Source: Rhodopirellula sp. (lineage in GTDB: Bacteria > Planctomycetota > Planctomycetia > Pirellulales > Pirellulaceae). From it: a stretch of DNA of 64,000 bases. Below, piece after piece: positions 1 to 8,734 of the stretch. Position 1 is the stretch's first letter. Every line of letters begins with the position of its first letter. Position numbers and translations under genes: made by a program. The DNA is taken from positions 93,977-157,976 of the forward strand of contig NZHC01000066.1 in assembly GCA_002689655.1 (NCBI GenBank). Direction: 5' to 3'. Below the pieces are notes generated by a model. That model ran no database searches, had not been told where the DNA came from, and was given only the letters and a program-made list of their open reading frames with translations.

Positions 1-5
1 ATCAA

Positions 6-39
6 AGCACGTTTTGGAAGCACGTTTTGGAAGCACGTT
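6..39. repeat. 13-bp tandem repeat, 2.6 copies
   Basis: The unit agcacgttttgga occurs at 6-18 and 19-31 and again in part at 32-39. It lies in the leader of the first gene and encodes nothing recognisable. Two other short tandem duplications occur between genes in this window, at 25783 and 42423. Confidence 0.85.
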
Positions 40-182
40 ACACAGTTTTTCTGTGACAGTGCTGTTGGCATCACGGCGATCAAGAGCATCAAAGAAAGCG
101 AACGCAGGCACAGGCAAAATCTTTGTTCTCTTTTTGATCGAAGCGGAGTATCTCAATCACGTCGAGTTACACGGGGGCAACA

Positions 183-1253
183 ATGCAATTTCGGCAGATC
201 ATTTTGAGGCAGGTGTGCACGGTTTTTTTTTGGGCCGGGAACGTTCTGATAGCCTCGGTATCAGGTGGAGATGTCGATTCGTTGGTCGAACAGAATTCGG
301 ATGTTGCCAGTGGTGTTGTGGTCATCACAAAAGTACCGTCTCGCGCAAAAAAGCATTTGGGGACTTACCGCATTGGCCAAGATGTTCGCGTAAACATTGA
401 TTTACTAAACTCGTTGGGGTTGCCGCTGAACCTGCGAGCCATCGATTCCGATTGTGGTTGCTTGGCAATCGTGCCGGAACAACGTCAGATGAATCCTGGT
501 GAGCGTCTGACTTTATCGCTGAGGCTCGATTCATCTAACAAGCTTGCAACGGTTCGACGATCGATTCGTATCTTCTTCCAAGAATCGGTACATCCGTTTG
601 TGTTGGATGTTGATGTGCGATTGACCGGTCCCTTGGGCCTTTCGCAAGCCACGGTGCAACTCACTGACCCTGACGCATCATTCAACGTTTCGGGAAGAGT
701 CGAAGAGCTGGGGGGGAAGATTCAGAGGATTGAAAGTTTGAGAGGAGCTTTTGTAATCAGAGGGGCGGTTGTTCAAGACGCAGGAGTCTTCAAGTTCAAC
801 GCGAGACCGACGTTTTCGTTCGGTGATGTGGATGATTTGGTGCGGGTTCACTATCGAAATCCAAAGGGTTCCATCGAGGTTATCGATCTTCCGATTCGAT
901 TGCGTTTTACGACACCACTGCGATTCCTTCCATCCACGTTGCATCTTGCTCGACAGGGTGTGGGGTGGGTGGGATCTGCCCGAATGATCGTGCTCCCTGG
1001 CAAGTTAACTACTTCTTTGAGGCAGTTCAGGTACGTGGTTGATTCCAAATCTAGGCCGGGTCAATCATCGCATGAGGTCACTGTTCACCGACGCGCTGTA
1101 TCAAGCATCATGTCGGTGATTGACGTGGTGATTACAGAGGGAACGCAGCTTGCAGATCGCGATGATGGATTGTTTCCAGATCGTTTGCTTGTGTATGGAC
1201 TCAACAAAGAACTTGTTGGGGTTTTGAATCTTGCTCGTGTGGAAGGAAATTAG
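183..1253 (+). CDS. Secreted DUF1573-like protein
   Basis: The 356-residue product starts with a hydrophobic stretch (about residues 11-28) that looks like a signal peptide or membrane anchor. Residues about 60-150 resemble a DUF1573 domain: a beta-rich segment with a C-G-C motif (C91, C93), then a PGE turn (residues 105-107) and a strand-rich region. DUF1573 domains are Ig-like, often secreted, and of unknown biochemical role. The remainder (150-356) is beta-rich and unrecognised. The ATG at 183 is the first in frame before the signal sequence. The stop codon (1251-1253) directly abuts the ATG of the next gene, so the two are probably co-transcribed and translationally coupled. The DUF1573 call rests on a short pattern and is moderate; the signal peptide is clearer. 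Confidence 0.6.
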   Translation: MQFRQIILRQVCTVFFWAGNVLIASVSGGDVDSLVEQNSDVASGVVVITKVPSRAKKHLGTYRIGQDVRVNIDLLNSLGLPLNLRAIDSDCGCLAIVPEQRQMNPGERLTLSLRLDSSNKLATVRRSIRIFFQESVHPFVLDVDVRLTGPLGLSQATVQLTDPDASFNVSGRVEELGGKIQRIESLRGAFVIRGAVVQDAGVFKFNARPTFSFGDVDDLVRVHYRNPKGSIEVIDLPIRLRFTTPLRFLPSTLHLARQGVGWVGSARMIVLPGKLTTSLRQFRYVVDSKSRPGQSSHEVTVHRRAVSSIMSVIDVVITEGTQLADRDDGLFPDRLLVYGLNKELVGVLNLARVEGN

Positions 1254-1874
1254 ATGAAAATGCATACCTATTTCGGACTGATGCTTGTGCAGGTTTTTGG
1301 AAGTTTCGGAATCGCTGGACCACCAGAGGCAACACAAAATAGTCCTCACGAGTGGGAGTGTACTTATGCCTTCAGTGATACGACTTGTCGTGAGATGATA
1401 TCTGCATGGGCAGAAGATGAGGGGTTGGACTCTGCCAACATCACGGACTTGATGCGGTGTAGTGATTGCCAAAGACGAGAATTGGTGGGGGCGTACTCAG
1501 CGCGGTACCTAGTTGGTTACGATTGTAGTAATCGCGATGGGTATGACCGCAGGTTTGCATCTCTTGATGATGTCATTGGTGTTTACCGGCAGGCAGAGAA
1601 TAGGAATGAAGGATGGCGTGTAACTGGTTGGGGATTTCATCGGTGTTTGTTGAGTTGGAGGTGCGCCCAAGCCTGCGCCATTGATTTTGATCGCGCCATT
1701 TGTGTTCCTCTAAGTGGATATTACATCGGTCGGTGGATACCTGAAATGGGCAGGCAGTGCGATGAAGGTGCGAGTGAGCGTGATGACGGCGATTTTCCGT
1801 TAGATCATAAGCCGGGCGGTGATCGGGAAACACATTGGCATGGTTTGAGTGATGGGCCAAGCAACTATCGCTGA
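1254..1874 (+). CDS. Hypothetical secreted cysteine-rich protein
   Basis: The 206-residue product has a hydrophobic N-terminus (residues 4-21) ending near AGPPEA, consistent with a signal peptide. The predicted mature part holds ten cysteines, several in close pairs (MRCSDC, RCAQAC), which suggests disulfide bonding or metal binding outside the cytoplasm. I recognise no family. The ATG at 1254 directly follows the stop of the DUF1573-like gene, and a GGAAGGA at 1241-1247 gives a good ribosome binding site, so this start is well supported. The C-terminus is acidic, then rich in His and Gly. The gene probably belongs to one transcription unit with its two neighbours. Function unknown. Confidence 0.6.
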   Translation: MKMHTYFGLMLVQVFGSFGIAGPPEATQNSPHEWECTYAFSDTTCREMISAWAEDEGLDSANITDLMRCSDCQRRELVGAYSARYLVGYDCSNRDGYDRRFASLDDVIGVYRQAENRNEGWRVTGWGFHRCLLSWRCAQACAIDFDRAICVPLSGYYIGRWIPEMGRQCDEGASERDDGDFPLDHKPGGDRETHWHGLSDGPSNYR

Positions 1875-1944
1875 TTTGATCTTAATTCCTGTGTGTTTGA
1901 AGCTGAAAGATTTGTTTACTCAGTTTTTGTTCATGGAGTTGATG

Positions 1945-3018
1945 ATGGACTTTAGTCGGTGGATGCTGCTGATTTGCTGCTTTTCAATTACCTCTACCTC
2001 AGAGCTTCTTTGTCTCGATTCAACCTCGGTTGGAAAGAAGTTGATGGCTGATGAAGTTGCCAAGCATGGTCATGCAGAGGTGGATTGGACTAGGTTCAGG
2101 GTTCCTACCAATCAAGACCGAAAGATGCTCGGACATTGGATTTTGGAGTTGCAGTCACGAAGCATGATGGTAGATCGATTGGCTGTCGATGTATCTGGAG
2201 AAAAGTACATCGTGGCAAAGGTGGATGGCTCAGAAAGACTCGTTGCCCGCCGATTCGCGTTTACCTGGGCTATCGACCATCAAGAAGATCGGGAACGCAT
2301 GGTGTTTGCAGACCAGAGTCTGTTGGGGACACCCGCGAAAAAAAATGGACAATCGTATCTGATTGACTCGCAGGCTTCGTCCTATGACCAGCTCAGAATC
2401 AAGGACTTATTTTATGGTGCCACGGGGAAAAAGGTTCATCCACCGTCCCGAAGTAAGTCGTTGAATGCTCGCTTTCGTTTGTGCGGTGTTTTCGATCCTA
2501 TCTGTGCCACGACAGGCGGGGTGATCAGTATTGCGACAGGCAATGCCTTTGAGCGTAATAAGTGCCAGTTGCATGCAAAAAATCTGATCGGCGTTTACAA
2601 ACAGCAAGACCTCACCGTAGCGGCTTTTGAGTATCAACCGGTTCCACAATTGATCTTTGTGCGTGTTGCTTCCTTTCGCGATGATGTGCCCGTACAGGTT
2701 GAGGATTTTTTGTCATTGGGCAGTGATTTGACTCAGGTTTTGGAATTGGGAGATCATCGCGGCCAGAGAGAATTGGAATTACTGCAAAAGATTGTCAGAC
2801 CGCATGCACGCACGACATCAGCGTGGGCTTTGGTGGCGGGCGTACAGTTGCCAGTCAAGTTGCTTAGTCTGACGCTTGGCGGCAAGCAGGATTTTGAAGT
2901 GAAAGCAGAGTTCCAGTGGAAAATAGGGAGGCAGGTTCCTGACTCGGTCTTTGATGGTGAAAACCTTGGCAGTTCAACGCCACTCAATTGGGGGTCAGGG
3001 ATAGATGACGCACGCTGA
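1945..3018 (+). CDS. Hypothetical secreted protein
   Basis: The 357-residue product begins with a hydrophobic segment (MDFSRWMLLICCFSI) typical of an export signal. The reading frame is open further upstream to 1849, but the ATG at 1945 has a GGAG six bases before it and places the signal sequence at the N-terminus, so I prefer it. Four cysteines in the middle (LCGVFDPIC and further on) could form disulfides. No catalytic motif or known domain is visible. It is the last of three secreted genes in a row on this strand. The next gene downstream faces the other way, about 95 bases off. Function unknown. Confidence 0.6.
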   Translation: MDFSRWMLLICCFSITSTSELLCLDSTSVGKKLMADEVAKHGHAEVDWTRFRVPTNQDRKMLGHWILELQSRSMMVDRLAVDVSGEKYIVAKVDGSERLVARRFAFTWAIDHQEDRERMVFADQSLLGTPAKKNGQSYLIDSQASSYDQLRIKDLFYGATGKKVHPPSRSKSLNARFRLCGVFDPICATTGGVISIATGNAFERNKCQLHAKNLIGVYKQQDLTVAAFEYQPVPQLIFVRVASFRDDVPVQVEDFLSLGSDLTQVLELGDHRGQRELELLQKIVRPHARTTSAWALVAGVQLPVKLLSLTLGGKQDFEVKAEFQWKIGRQVPDSVFDGENLGSSTPLNWGSGIDDAR

Positions 3019-3112
3019 TGCCCGGGTAGAATCATTCATCGCGGTACTTGGTAAGAGCATTACTTTTCGATCAAAGGGATGCTCAAAGGGATTCAGAGCC
3101 GTGCATTTGGAA

Positions 3113-4093
3113 TCAAGATCCAAGTTGTCGCATCACTCGCTGCACAATCTTTTCGATGGCTTCGGGAGGCATCACAAGTGTTTCGTCAAGCTCAGCAACT
3201 TCCGCCACCAGATTGTCGATTTCGCGTTGGGTACGGGCTACGGCATCTTTCTGCTGTTCTGAAAGTGGGACTCGGCCAGAGCCCAAGTTCCAGCCTCTGG
3301 ATCTAGCTCCAGCGCGAAAACCCTCGGGGAATTCCCCAAGCGAAATCATTGCATCGAATAACGGCAAAAGCTGATATTGCAAACGCATCGCCTCTTTAAT
3401 GTTGCCTGAAATCACACTGCGATGGATCGCGCGGGTCAATTCAGGCACAACACCGCTGGTTGCATTGGTGCCTCCATCGGCGCCCGCAATCAACATTGGC
3501 GCAAGGGCAGCGTCCCAACCTGTCAGGAAAGTAAAATCCTCACGAACAGGCCTGATCGCCGCAATCATACGCAACATGTTCGGCAGATCACCGGAGGAGT
3601 CTTTGATCCCTATAACGCGTGGGCACTCTGATGCAAGTCGAATGACGGTGTCAACTTCGATGGGTGAGGCGAATAGCGGGATGTTGTACAGGGTAACGTC
3701 AATGGAGACGTTATCGGCGATCTCCCGGAAGTAGGCATAAACACCTTCGCTGCTGAGTCGGTAGTAAAACGGAGCAACGATTGCTACAGCTCGCGCGCCC
3801 ATGGCCCCGTAGGCATCACAAGCATCAATTGTGGCTTTCACGTTTGCTTCCGCAGCACCAGCGAGTACGGGGACTCGGCCGCCAGCCTGTTCAACGACAA
3901 TCTGAACGATTCTTCGACGCTCTTCGGCAGTGAATCGTACAAATTCTCCGGTGCTGCCGTTGGGATAGAGGCCGTCAACACCACGCTCAATCAGCCAGTC
4001 GACATAGCCGCGCAGGCGTTCCTCATCGACACGACCTGAATCATCAACTGGCGTGATGTTGGGCGTAAGAATCCCAGTGATTGGCTGTGGCAT
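3113..4093 (-). CDS. Dihydrodipicolinate synthase / N-acetylneuraminate lyase family aldolase
   Basis: The 326-residue protein has the hallmarks of the class I DapA/NanA TIM-barrel family. GSTGE (residues 46-50) binds the pyruvate carboxylate, Tyr136 lies in LYNIP, and Lys164 in GIKDSSG is the Schiff-base lysine. Family members condense or cleave pyruvate with an aldehyde. I cannot tell from sequence whether this is the lysine-pathway enzyme or a sugar-acid or keto-acid aldolase. The C-terminal extension after about residue 290 (an acidic helix ending in RVMRQLGS) is longer than in plain DapA, and genuine DapA is usually shorter (about 290-300). It lies 90 bases downstream of the pyrophosphatase gene on the same strand, so read-through is possible, though no functional link is evident. 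Confidence 0.85.
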   Translation of the reverse strand: MPQPITGILTPNITPVDDSGRVDEERLRGYVDWLIERGVDGLYPNGSTGEFVRFTAEERRRIVQIVVEQAGGRVPVLAGAAEANVKATIDACDAYGAMGARAVAIVAPFYYRLSSEGVYAYFREIADNVSIDVTLYNIPLFASPIEVDTVIRLASECPRVIGIKDSSGDLPNMLRMIAAIRPVREDFTFLTGWDAALAPMLIAGADGGTNATSGVVPELTRAIHRSVISGNIKEAMRLQYQLLPLFDAMISLGEFPEGFRAGARSRGWNLGSGRVPLSEQQKDAVARTQREIDNLVAEVAELDETLVMPPEAIEKIVQRVMRQLGS

Positions 4094-4183
4094 AACTTGT
4101 GATTGGCAAATAGCGTCAGTGATGAATAGCGCGCGAACAGAATGCTTCTCGGCAAACCTGCTCTGGCACTGTAATCCAAACGA

Positions 4184-6613
4184 CTAAATAAGCGAGGCAA
4201 TTACGAGTGCTACCACGCTCATCAGTTTCAGGAGGATATTAAGTGACGGTCCTGACGTATCCTTGAAGGGGTCACCCACTGTGTCGCCCACAACGGCAGC
4301 TTTGTGAGCTTCGCTACCTTTGGACAGGACCGCGCCGTCGACCTCAAACCCTTCCTCAATCATCTTTTTGGCATTATCCCACGCACCGCCAGCATTTGAT
4401 TGGAAAAGTGCCATCAGTACACCGCTGACAGTCACTCCAGCGAGCAGTCCACCTAGCATCAGAGCGTTAGTGTTTCCACTAAGACCCCAAGACTCAGGAA
4501 GCCATTTAGGAACAAACCCAAAAGCAACCGGAACAAGTACAGCGACCAGACCAGGTAGGATCATCTCGCGGATCGAGGCCCGAGTTGAAATGGCAACACA
4601 TTTGCCGTACTCGGCTTTTCCGTCGGCTTTTTGGAATGTCTGTTGGTCGTCTTCTGGCCAGTCAGAAAATTCTTCGCCTTCGTTTTTCTGCATCACCTGC
4701 AAAGCGTTCTTGAGTTCAGGGATATCTCTAAACTGGCGTCGAACTTCCTCGATCATTGCCATCGCTGCACGACCTACGGCATTCATTGACAGTGCTGAGA
4801 AAAGAAATGGCAGCATCGCTCCGATGAATAAGGATGCCATCACGAATGGATTGAGAATGTCGATACTTTCGAGTTGACTATCGATGTGACTTTCGTTGTA
4901 CGTTACCTTGAATGCAGCAAACAGCGCGAGCGCTGTGAGTGCAGCGGAGCCAATGGCAAAACCTTTTCCAATGGCTGCTGTGGTGTTCCCCACAGCGTCG
5001 AGCTTGTCGGTGCGATCTCGAACCTCTGGTGGCAAGTCAGCCATCTCAGCAATCCCACCAGCATTGTCCGAAATGGGGCCGTAAGCATCGACTGCTAGCT
5101 GAATGCCTGTATTCGATAACATTCCAACGGCGGCTATCGCGATTCCATAAAGTCCTGCGCAACTGTAGGCTCCAATGATCGCAACCGCGATGATCAAAAT
5201 TGGAAGTGCGGTCGATATCATCCCCACGCCCACGCCGGCAATGATTGTGGTCGCCGGCCCCGTGACAGATTGACGGACGATGGACTTGACGGGCCCTTTT
5301 CCGGTGCCCGTGTAGTACTCAGTGATCTTGCCGATTGCGAGCCCTGAACCGAGGCCGAGCAGAATCGCATAGAAAACGCCATTGCTGCTGTAGACAATAC
5401 CCTCGTAGGTCCAAGTCGGTGGCAGCATAAATTGGATGATGAAGAATGTGAGTATCAACAGGATACCAGCTGATGAAAATTCGCCGAGGTTCAGAGCGTG
5501 ATGAGGGTCTCCTCCGTCTTTCACTTTGACGAGAAAGGTACCCGCGATCGAAGTCATGATTCCAACACTTGCCAGAATTAACGGTAGCATCACGGCGGAC
5601 AATCCACCCATGCCGTCATTGGCAAATTCCCCAAGTGTTACAAAAGCGGCACCCAAGACCATCGTTCCAATGATTGAACCAACGTAGGATTCAAATAAGT
5701 CAGCTCCCATGCCAGCAACATCCCCCACGTTATCACCGACATTGTCGGCAATGGTGGCAGGATTTAGCGGATGATCTTCCGGAATACCGGCTTCTACTTT
5801 TCCAACCAGATCGGCACCGACATCAGCTGCTTTGGTGTAGATGCCACCACCGACACGAGCAAACAAAGCGATGGATGATGCTCCAAATGAAAACCCTGTC
5901 AGCACCGTGATCACTTGCGTGATGTCTTCGACCCCAAACAGGATGCTGTAAATGATGAGCAGCGAGCTCAATCCCAAAACCCCCAAGCCAACAACCCCCA
6001 TTCCCATGACGGATCCACCAGCGAAAGCTACTTCCAAAGCGTGACCGAGGCTTGTTCGGGCTGCATTTGTTGTTCGGACGTTCGCTTTGGTTGCTACTCG
6101 CATACCAATGAAGCCTGCCAAAGCTGAACAAATCGCACCCAGAATGAATGAAACTGCAATGAGTGGAGAGCCCGCTTCCTGCGTGCTACCGGCGTAGCCA
6201 AGCAGACCGGCAACTACAACGACAAAGATAGCTAAAATTGAGTATTCAGCTTTGAGGAACGACATTGCGCCCTCGGTAATGTTGTTCGCGATCGTGATCA
6301 TTCGATCGGTGCCCTCTTCCTGTTTGGCGACCCAGGAAGACTTCCAGAAAGTGAAAAACAATCCAGCGATTCCCAGAAACGGAATGAGGTAAGCGACCCA
6401 TGGCAGGCTCGCATTTCCAGTCAAGCCCGTTGCTATGGGGGCAGAATCAGTTGGAGCAGTGCCCGCCAAGGTGCTCTTATCCGAGGTTTCCTTTCCGGCC
6501 GTCGCTTGGCTATCCGTTATGCCTTGATTCTCTTGCGGAATCCAAGCAAACGCAGGTGAGCCAAGTAAGCCAAGTACGAAGAAGAACATAAAAGAGCGTC
6601 TGAACACGAACAT
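4184..6613 (-). CDS. hppA: Membrane-bound ion-translocating pyrophosphatase
   Basis: The 809-residue product is a V-type membrane pyrophosphatase, which couples pyrophosphate hydrolysis to H+ or Na+ pumping. It has about 16 membrane segments after an N-terminal signal-like segment and a polar linker (residues 25-70) not found in all members. The substrate motif DVGADLVGK is at 264-272, followed by the acidic [17 protein letters not shown] block (290-306). A second acidic block ([15 protein letters not shown]) is near the C-terminus. The [10 protein letters not shown] segment (542-551), with Ala546 and Gly549 rather than Lys and Thr, is the signature of the K+-dependent subfamily. Whether it pumps protons, sodium or both cannot be settled from these motifs. 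The gene stands alone except for the aldolase 90 bases downstream. Confidence 0.95.
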   Translation of the reverse strand: MFVFRRSFMFFFVLGLLGSPAFAWIPQENQGITDSQATAGKETSDKSTLAGTAPTDSAPIATGLTGNASLPWVAYLIPFLGIAGLFFTFWKSSWVAKQEEGTDRMITIANNITEGAMSFLKAEYSILAIFVVVVAGLLGYAGSTQEAGSPLIAVSFILGAICSALAGFIGMRVATKANVRTTNAARTSLGHALEVAFAGGSVMGMGVVGLGVLGLSSLLIIYSILFGVEDITQVITVLTGFSFGASSIALFARVGGGIYTKAADVGADLVGKVEAGIPEDHPLNPATIADNVGDNVGDVAGMGADLFESYVGSIIGTMVLGAAFVTLGEFANDGMGGLSAVMLPLILASVGIMTSIAGTFLVKVKDGGDPHHALNLGEFSSAGILLILTFFIIQFMLPPTWTYEGIVYSSNGVFYAILLGLGSGLAIGKITEYYTGTGKGPVKSIVRQSVTGPATTIIAGVGVGMISTALPILIIAVAIIGAYSCAGLYGIAIAAVGMLSNTGIQLAVDAYGPISDNAGGIAEMADLPPEVRDRTDKLDAVGNTTAAIGKGFAIGSAALTALALFAAFKVTYNESHIDSQLESIDILNPFVMASLFIGAMLPFLFSALSMNAVGRAAMAMIEEVRRQFRDIPELKNALQVMQKNEGEEFSDWPEDDQQTFQKADGKAEYGKCVAISTRASIREMILPGLVAVLVPVAFGFVPKWLPESWGLSGNTNALMLGGLLAGVTVSGVLMALFQSNAGGAWDNAKKMIEEGFEVDGAVLSKGSEAHKAAVVGDTVGDPFKDTSGPSLNILLKLMSVVALVIASLI

Positions 6614-6967
6614 GATGTCTAATCCTTCGGGTCACGGTTGCTAATTTCACTAGGCCTGATTGAGCCCGTGCTGTGAATTAATGACTTAATTCGACACCGC
6701 TATTATGCTTTTAAGGGTCGCATAATTACCACAGGTCTGCGTGCCTAAATTGCCAATTATTTACGATTCGTTTTCGGCGTTGAATTCGAGAAGCGGATTT
6801 CCCTTTCGTTTTGGTCCAAGCTTCGCATCTGTTAGAGGTGGACGAACGCCCCTTGGTGAACACGAATGAGCCATGCGATCATATTCGCTAAGCCGCGCGA
6901 ATTTCGCGGTTTTGCGATGGAATGCGCATGGGTGGTGAGGTGAATCACATCAACGGGTGGCGTTCGC
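6614..6967. other. Intergenic region between hppA and the sulfatase gene
   Basis: No gene is supported in these 354 bases. The hppA promoter must lie in its left part, but I see no convincing -35/-10 pair. An inverted repeat CCGCG (6893-6897) / CGCGG (6905-6909) sits about 60 bases beyond the sulfatase stop. It has no U tract on the minus strand, so it is at best a weak terminator. Confidence 0.5.
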
Positions 6968-8467
6968 TCAACGTACAAGTTTTCGCGTGATTTCATCGTC
7001 TTTCGCGGGTGCCTGCCACGGAACTTGTCCACCCTTTTGCACATGAAATTGCAGACGTCGGCTTAGTTCTCGGAGCTTTTTTGGTAGTTTCTTGGCGAGG
7101 TTGGTGCTCTCGGCGGGGTCTGCGATGAGATCGAAGAGCTCGAACTGCTTGGTGGGCAAGTCATGCACGAGTTTGTAGCGTCCGTCGAGAAGTGCCTGGC
7201 TGGTGAGTCCAGAATAGGCTGGGCCGCCTTCGCGGCGGACGAAGTAGATTTCCCGTGCTGGCCACAAGTTGTTGCCGTTGGCAGCAAGTGGCTGTTTGAT
7301 CAGTGGTAATAGAGACTGGCCATCGATTCCGCTGGCAACTTCGATGCCTGCCAAATCAACGATGGTTGGGAAAAAATCTGCCGTGCAGCAAACGGTGTGG
7401 CTTGTGACACCAGGCTTCGTTTGGTGCGGCACTCGGATGCAGCCGGGAATTCTCAGCCCACCCTCGTACATCTGTTGTTTTTCACCTCGCAGAGGGCCAT
7501 TGTTGGCACCCACGTTTGCCTGCCCCCCGTTGTCGCTGGTGAATACGACGGCAGTGTTTTCGTACTGTCCTGATTTCTTCAAAGCATTCAGCACTTCCCC
7601 AATTCCTGCATCCATGTGCTCAATCAATGCCACAATTTTAGCTCGTTTGTCACTGATGATAGTGCTACCTTTAGCCTGTTCGCGAACTTTGACCTTCTCG
7701 TACCAGTCTTGAGGCGGTTGGATCGGCGTGTGTGGCGCGTTGTAAGCAAGGTAAAGGAACCAAGGCTTTCCCTCCGGTTGAGGCACAGACAAAGATGCGG
7801 AATCACTGGCATTTCTGGTCACGTCCTGCTCCGCATGTCCGTTGATGTATTCAACGGCCCATTGAGTAAATAGATCAGTTGCATGACCCTTGGGATCTAT
7901 TTCTCTGCGGTCGTCACGCATGTAGTTGATGCCATGGCGGCGATGAGTGTAATAATCGTCCATCATGTCACCGAGATAACCCTGAAAGCGGTCAAAGCCT
8001 TGGCTCAAGGGGTGTGTTGCGGGTGAAAGACCAAGATGCCATTTGCCAATGGCAACGGTTTCATAGCCAGTTTCCTGAAGTTGGTGTGGTAGCGTCTGTG
8101 TAAACGGCTGGTAGTAGCCCCAGTTGTTTTCCGGGTGCGTGCGAATCACACCCGGAACACCAACACGATCTGGGTAGCAGCCTGTGAGCACAGAAGCTCG
8201 AGTTGGCGAGCATACCGGGCAATTCGCGTATAGCCGTCCGAGATTCAGGGATTCTGTATACAACTGATCGAGGTTTGGTGTTTGCATATCGTTGCTGCCG
8301 AGGCAGGACAGATCAGCGAAACCTAGGTCATCAACGATGATCAGTAGCACATTCAGCTTTTTCGGTGGGGAAGTAGTTTCAGCGGAGCAGGGCTCGTAGA
8401 AACAGATCGCAAAAAAACAGAGGCAGGTGACTGTGAGACGATTTTTCAGAGGGTGGTGCGAGAGCAT
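6968..8467 (-). CDS. Secreted sulfatase (arylsulfatase family, formylglycine type)
   Basis: The 499-residue protein starts with a signal sequence (hydrophobic residues about 11-24, then CSAE). The sulfatase fold follows: the metal-binding IVDDLG (residues 44-49) and the activation motif C86-S-P-T-R90, whose cysteine is converted to formylglycine by a separate maturase. SDNGG and related metal and substrate motifs lie in the middle, and a C-terminal subdomain ends near residue 499. The enzyme hydrolyses sulfate esters, probably of an algal or animal polysaccharide, in the periplasm or outside the cell. Sulfatases are abundant in marine planctomycetes. The exact substrate cannot be predicted. 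The ATG at 8467 precedes the signal sequence. No formylglycine-generating enzyme gene is in the window. Confidence 0.93.
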   Translation of the reverse strand: MLSHHPLKNRLTVTCLCFFAICFYEPCSAETTSPPKKLNVLLIIVDDLGFADLSCLGSNDMQTPNLDQLYTESLNLGRLYANCPVCSPTRASVLTGCYPDRVGVPGVIRTHPENNWGYYQPFTQTLPHQLQETGYETVAIGKWHLGLSPATHPLSQGFDRFQGYLGDMMDDYYTHRRHGINYMRDDRREIDPKGHATDLFTQWAVEYINGHAEQDVTRNASDSASLSVPQPEGKPWFLYLAYNAPHTPIQPPQDWYEKVKVREQAKGSTIISDKRAKIVALIEHMDAGIGEVLNALKKSGQYENTAVVFTSDNGGQANVGANNGPLRGEKQQMYEGGLRIPGCIRVPHQTKPGVTSHTVCCTADFFPTIVDLAGIEVASGIDGQSLLPLIKQPLAANGNNLWPAREIYFVRREGGPAYSGLTSQALLDGRYKLVHDLPTKQFELFDLIADPAESTNLAKKLPKKLRELSRRLQFHVQKGGQVPWQAPAKDDEITRKLVR

Positions 8468-8734
8468 TAATCGGTGATAGGTGGAGTAAAGCGGATTGTG
8501 GCGATTAGGAGGGTGCTATGGTAACGTGAAACAGTACAGTTTTGTTGACCAAAGAAGCGTGGCAAACTAGATTAAAGAGTAGCTTTTCTTAGGTGTTTTT
8601 AAACTACTGGCACAGCAACAAACGCAGGTAGCATCTTGCTGCCTCTCGTGATTTTTAGACGGCGACCCTCGCAGAATGTGGGCCACGTTACTGGCACGGG
8701 CCATCCCCAACGCTTTCACAAGCCACTGATCAAC

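Noticed and set aside
14-400. Open reading frame overlapping the start of the first gene
   Set aside because: It begins at a TTG in the tandem repeats and overlaps the DUF1573-like gene in another frame. The product has no recognisable pattern.
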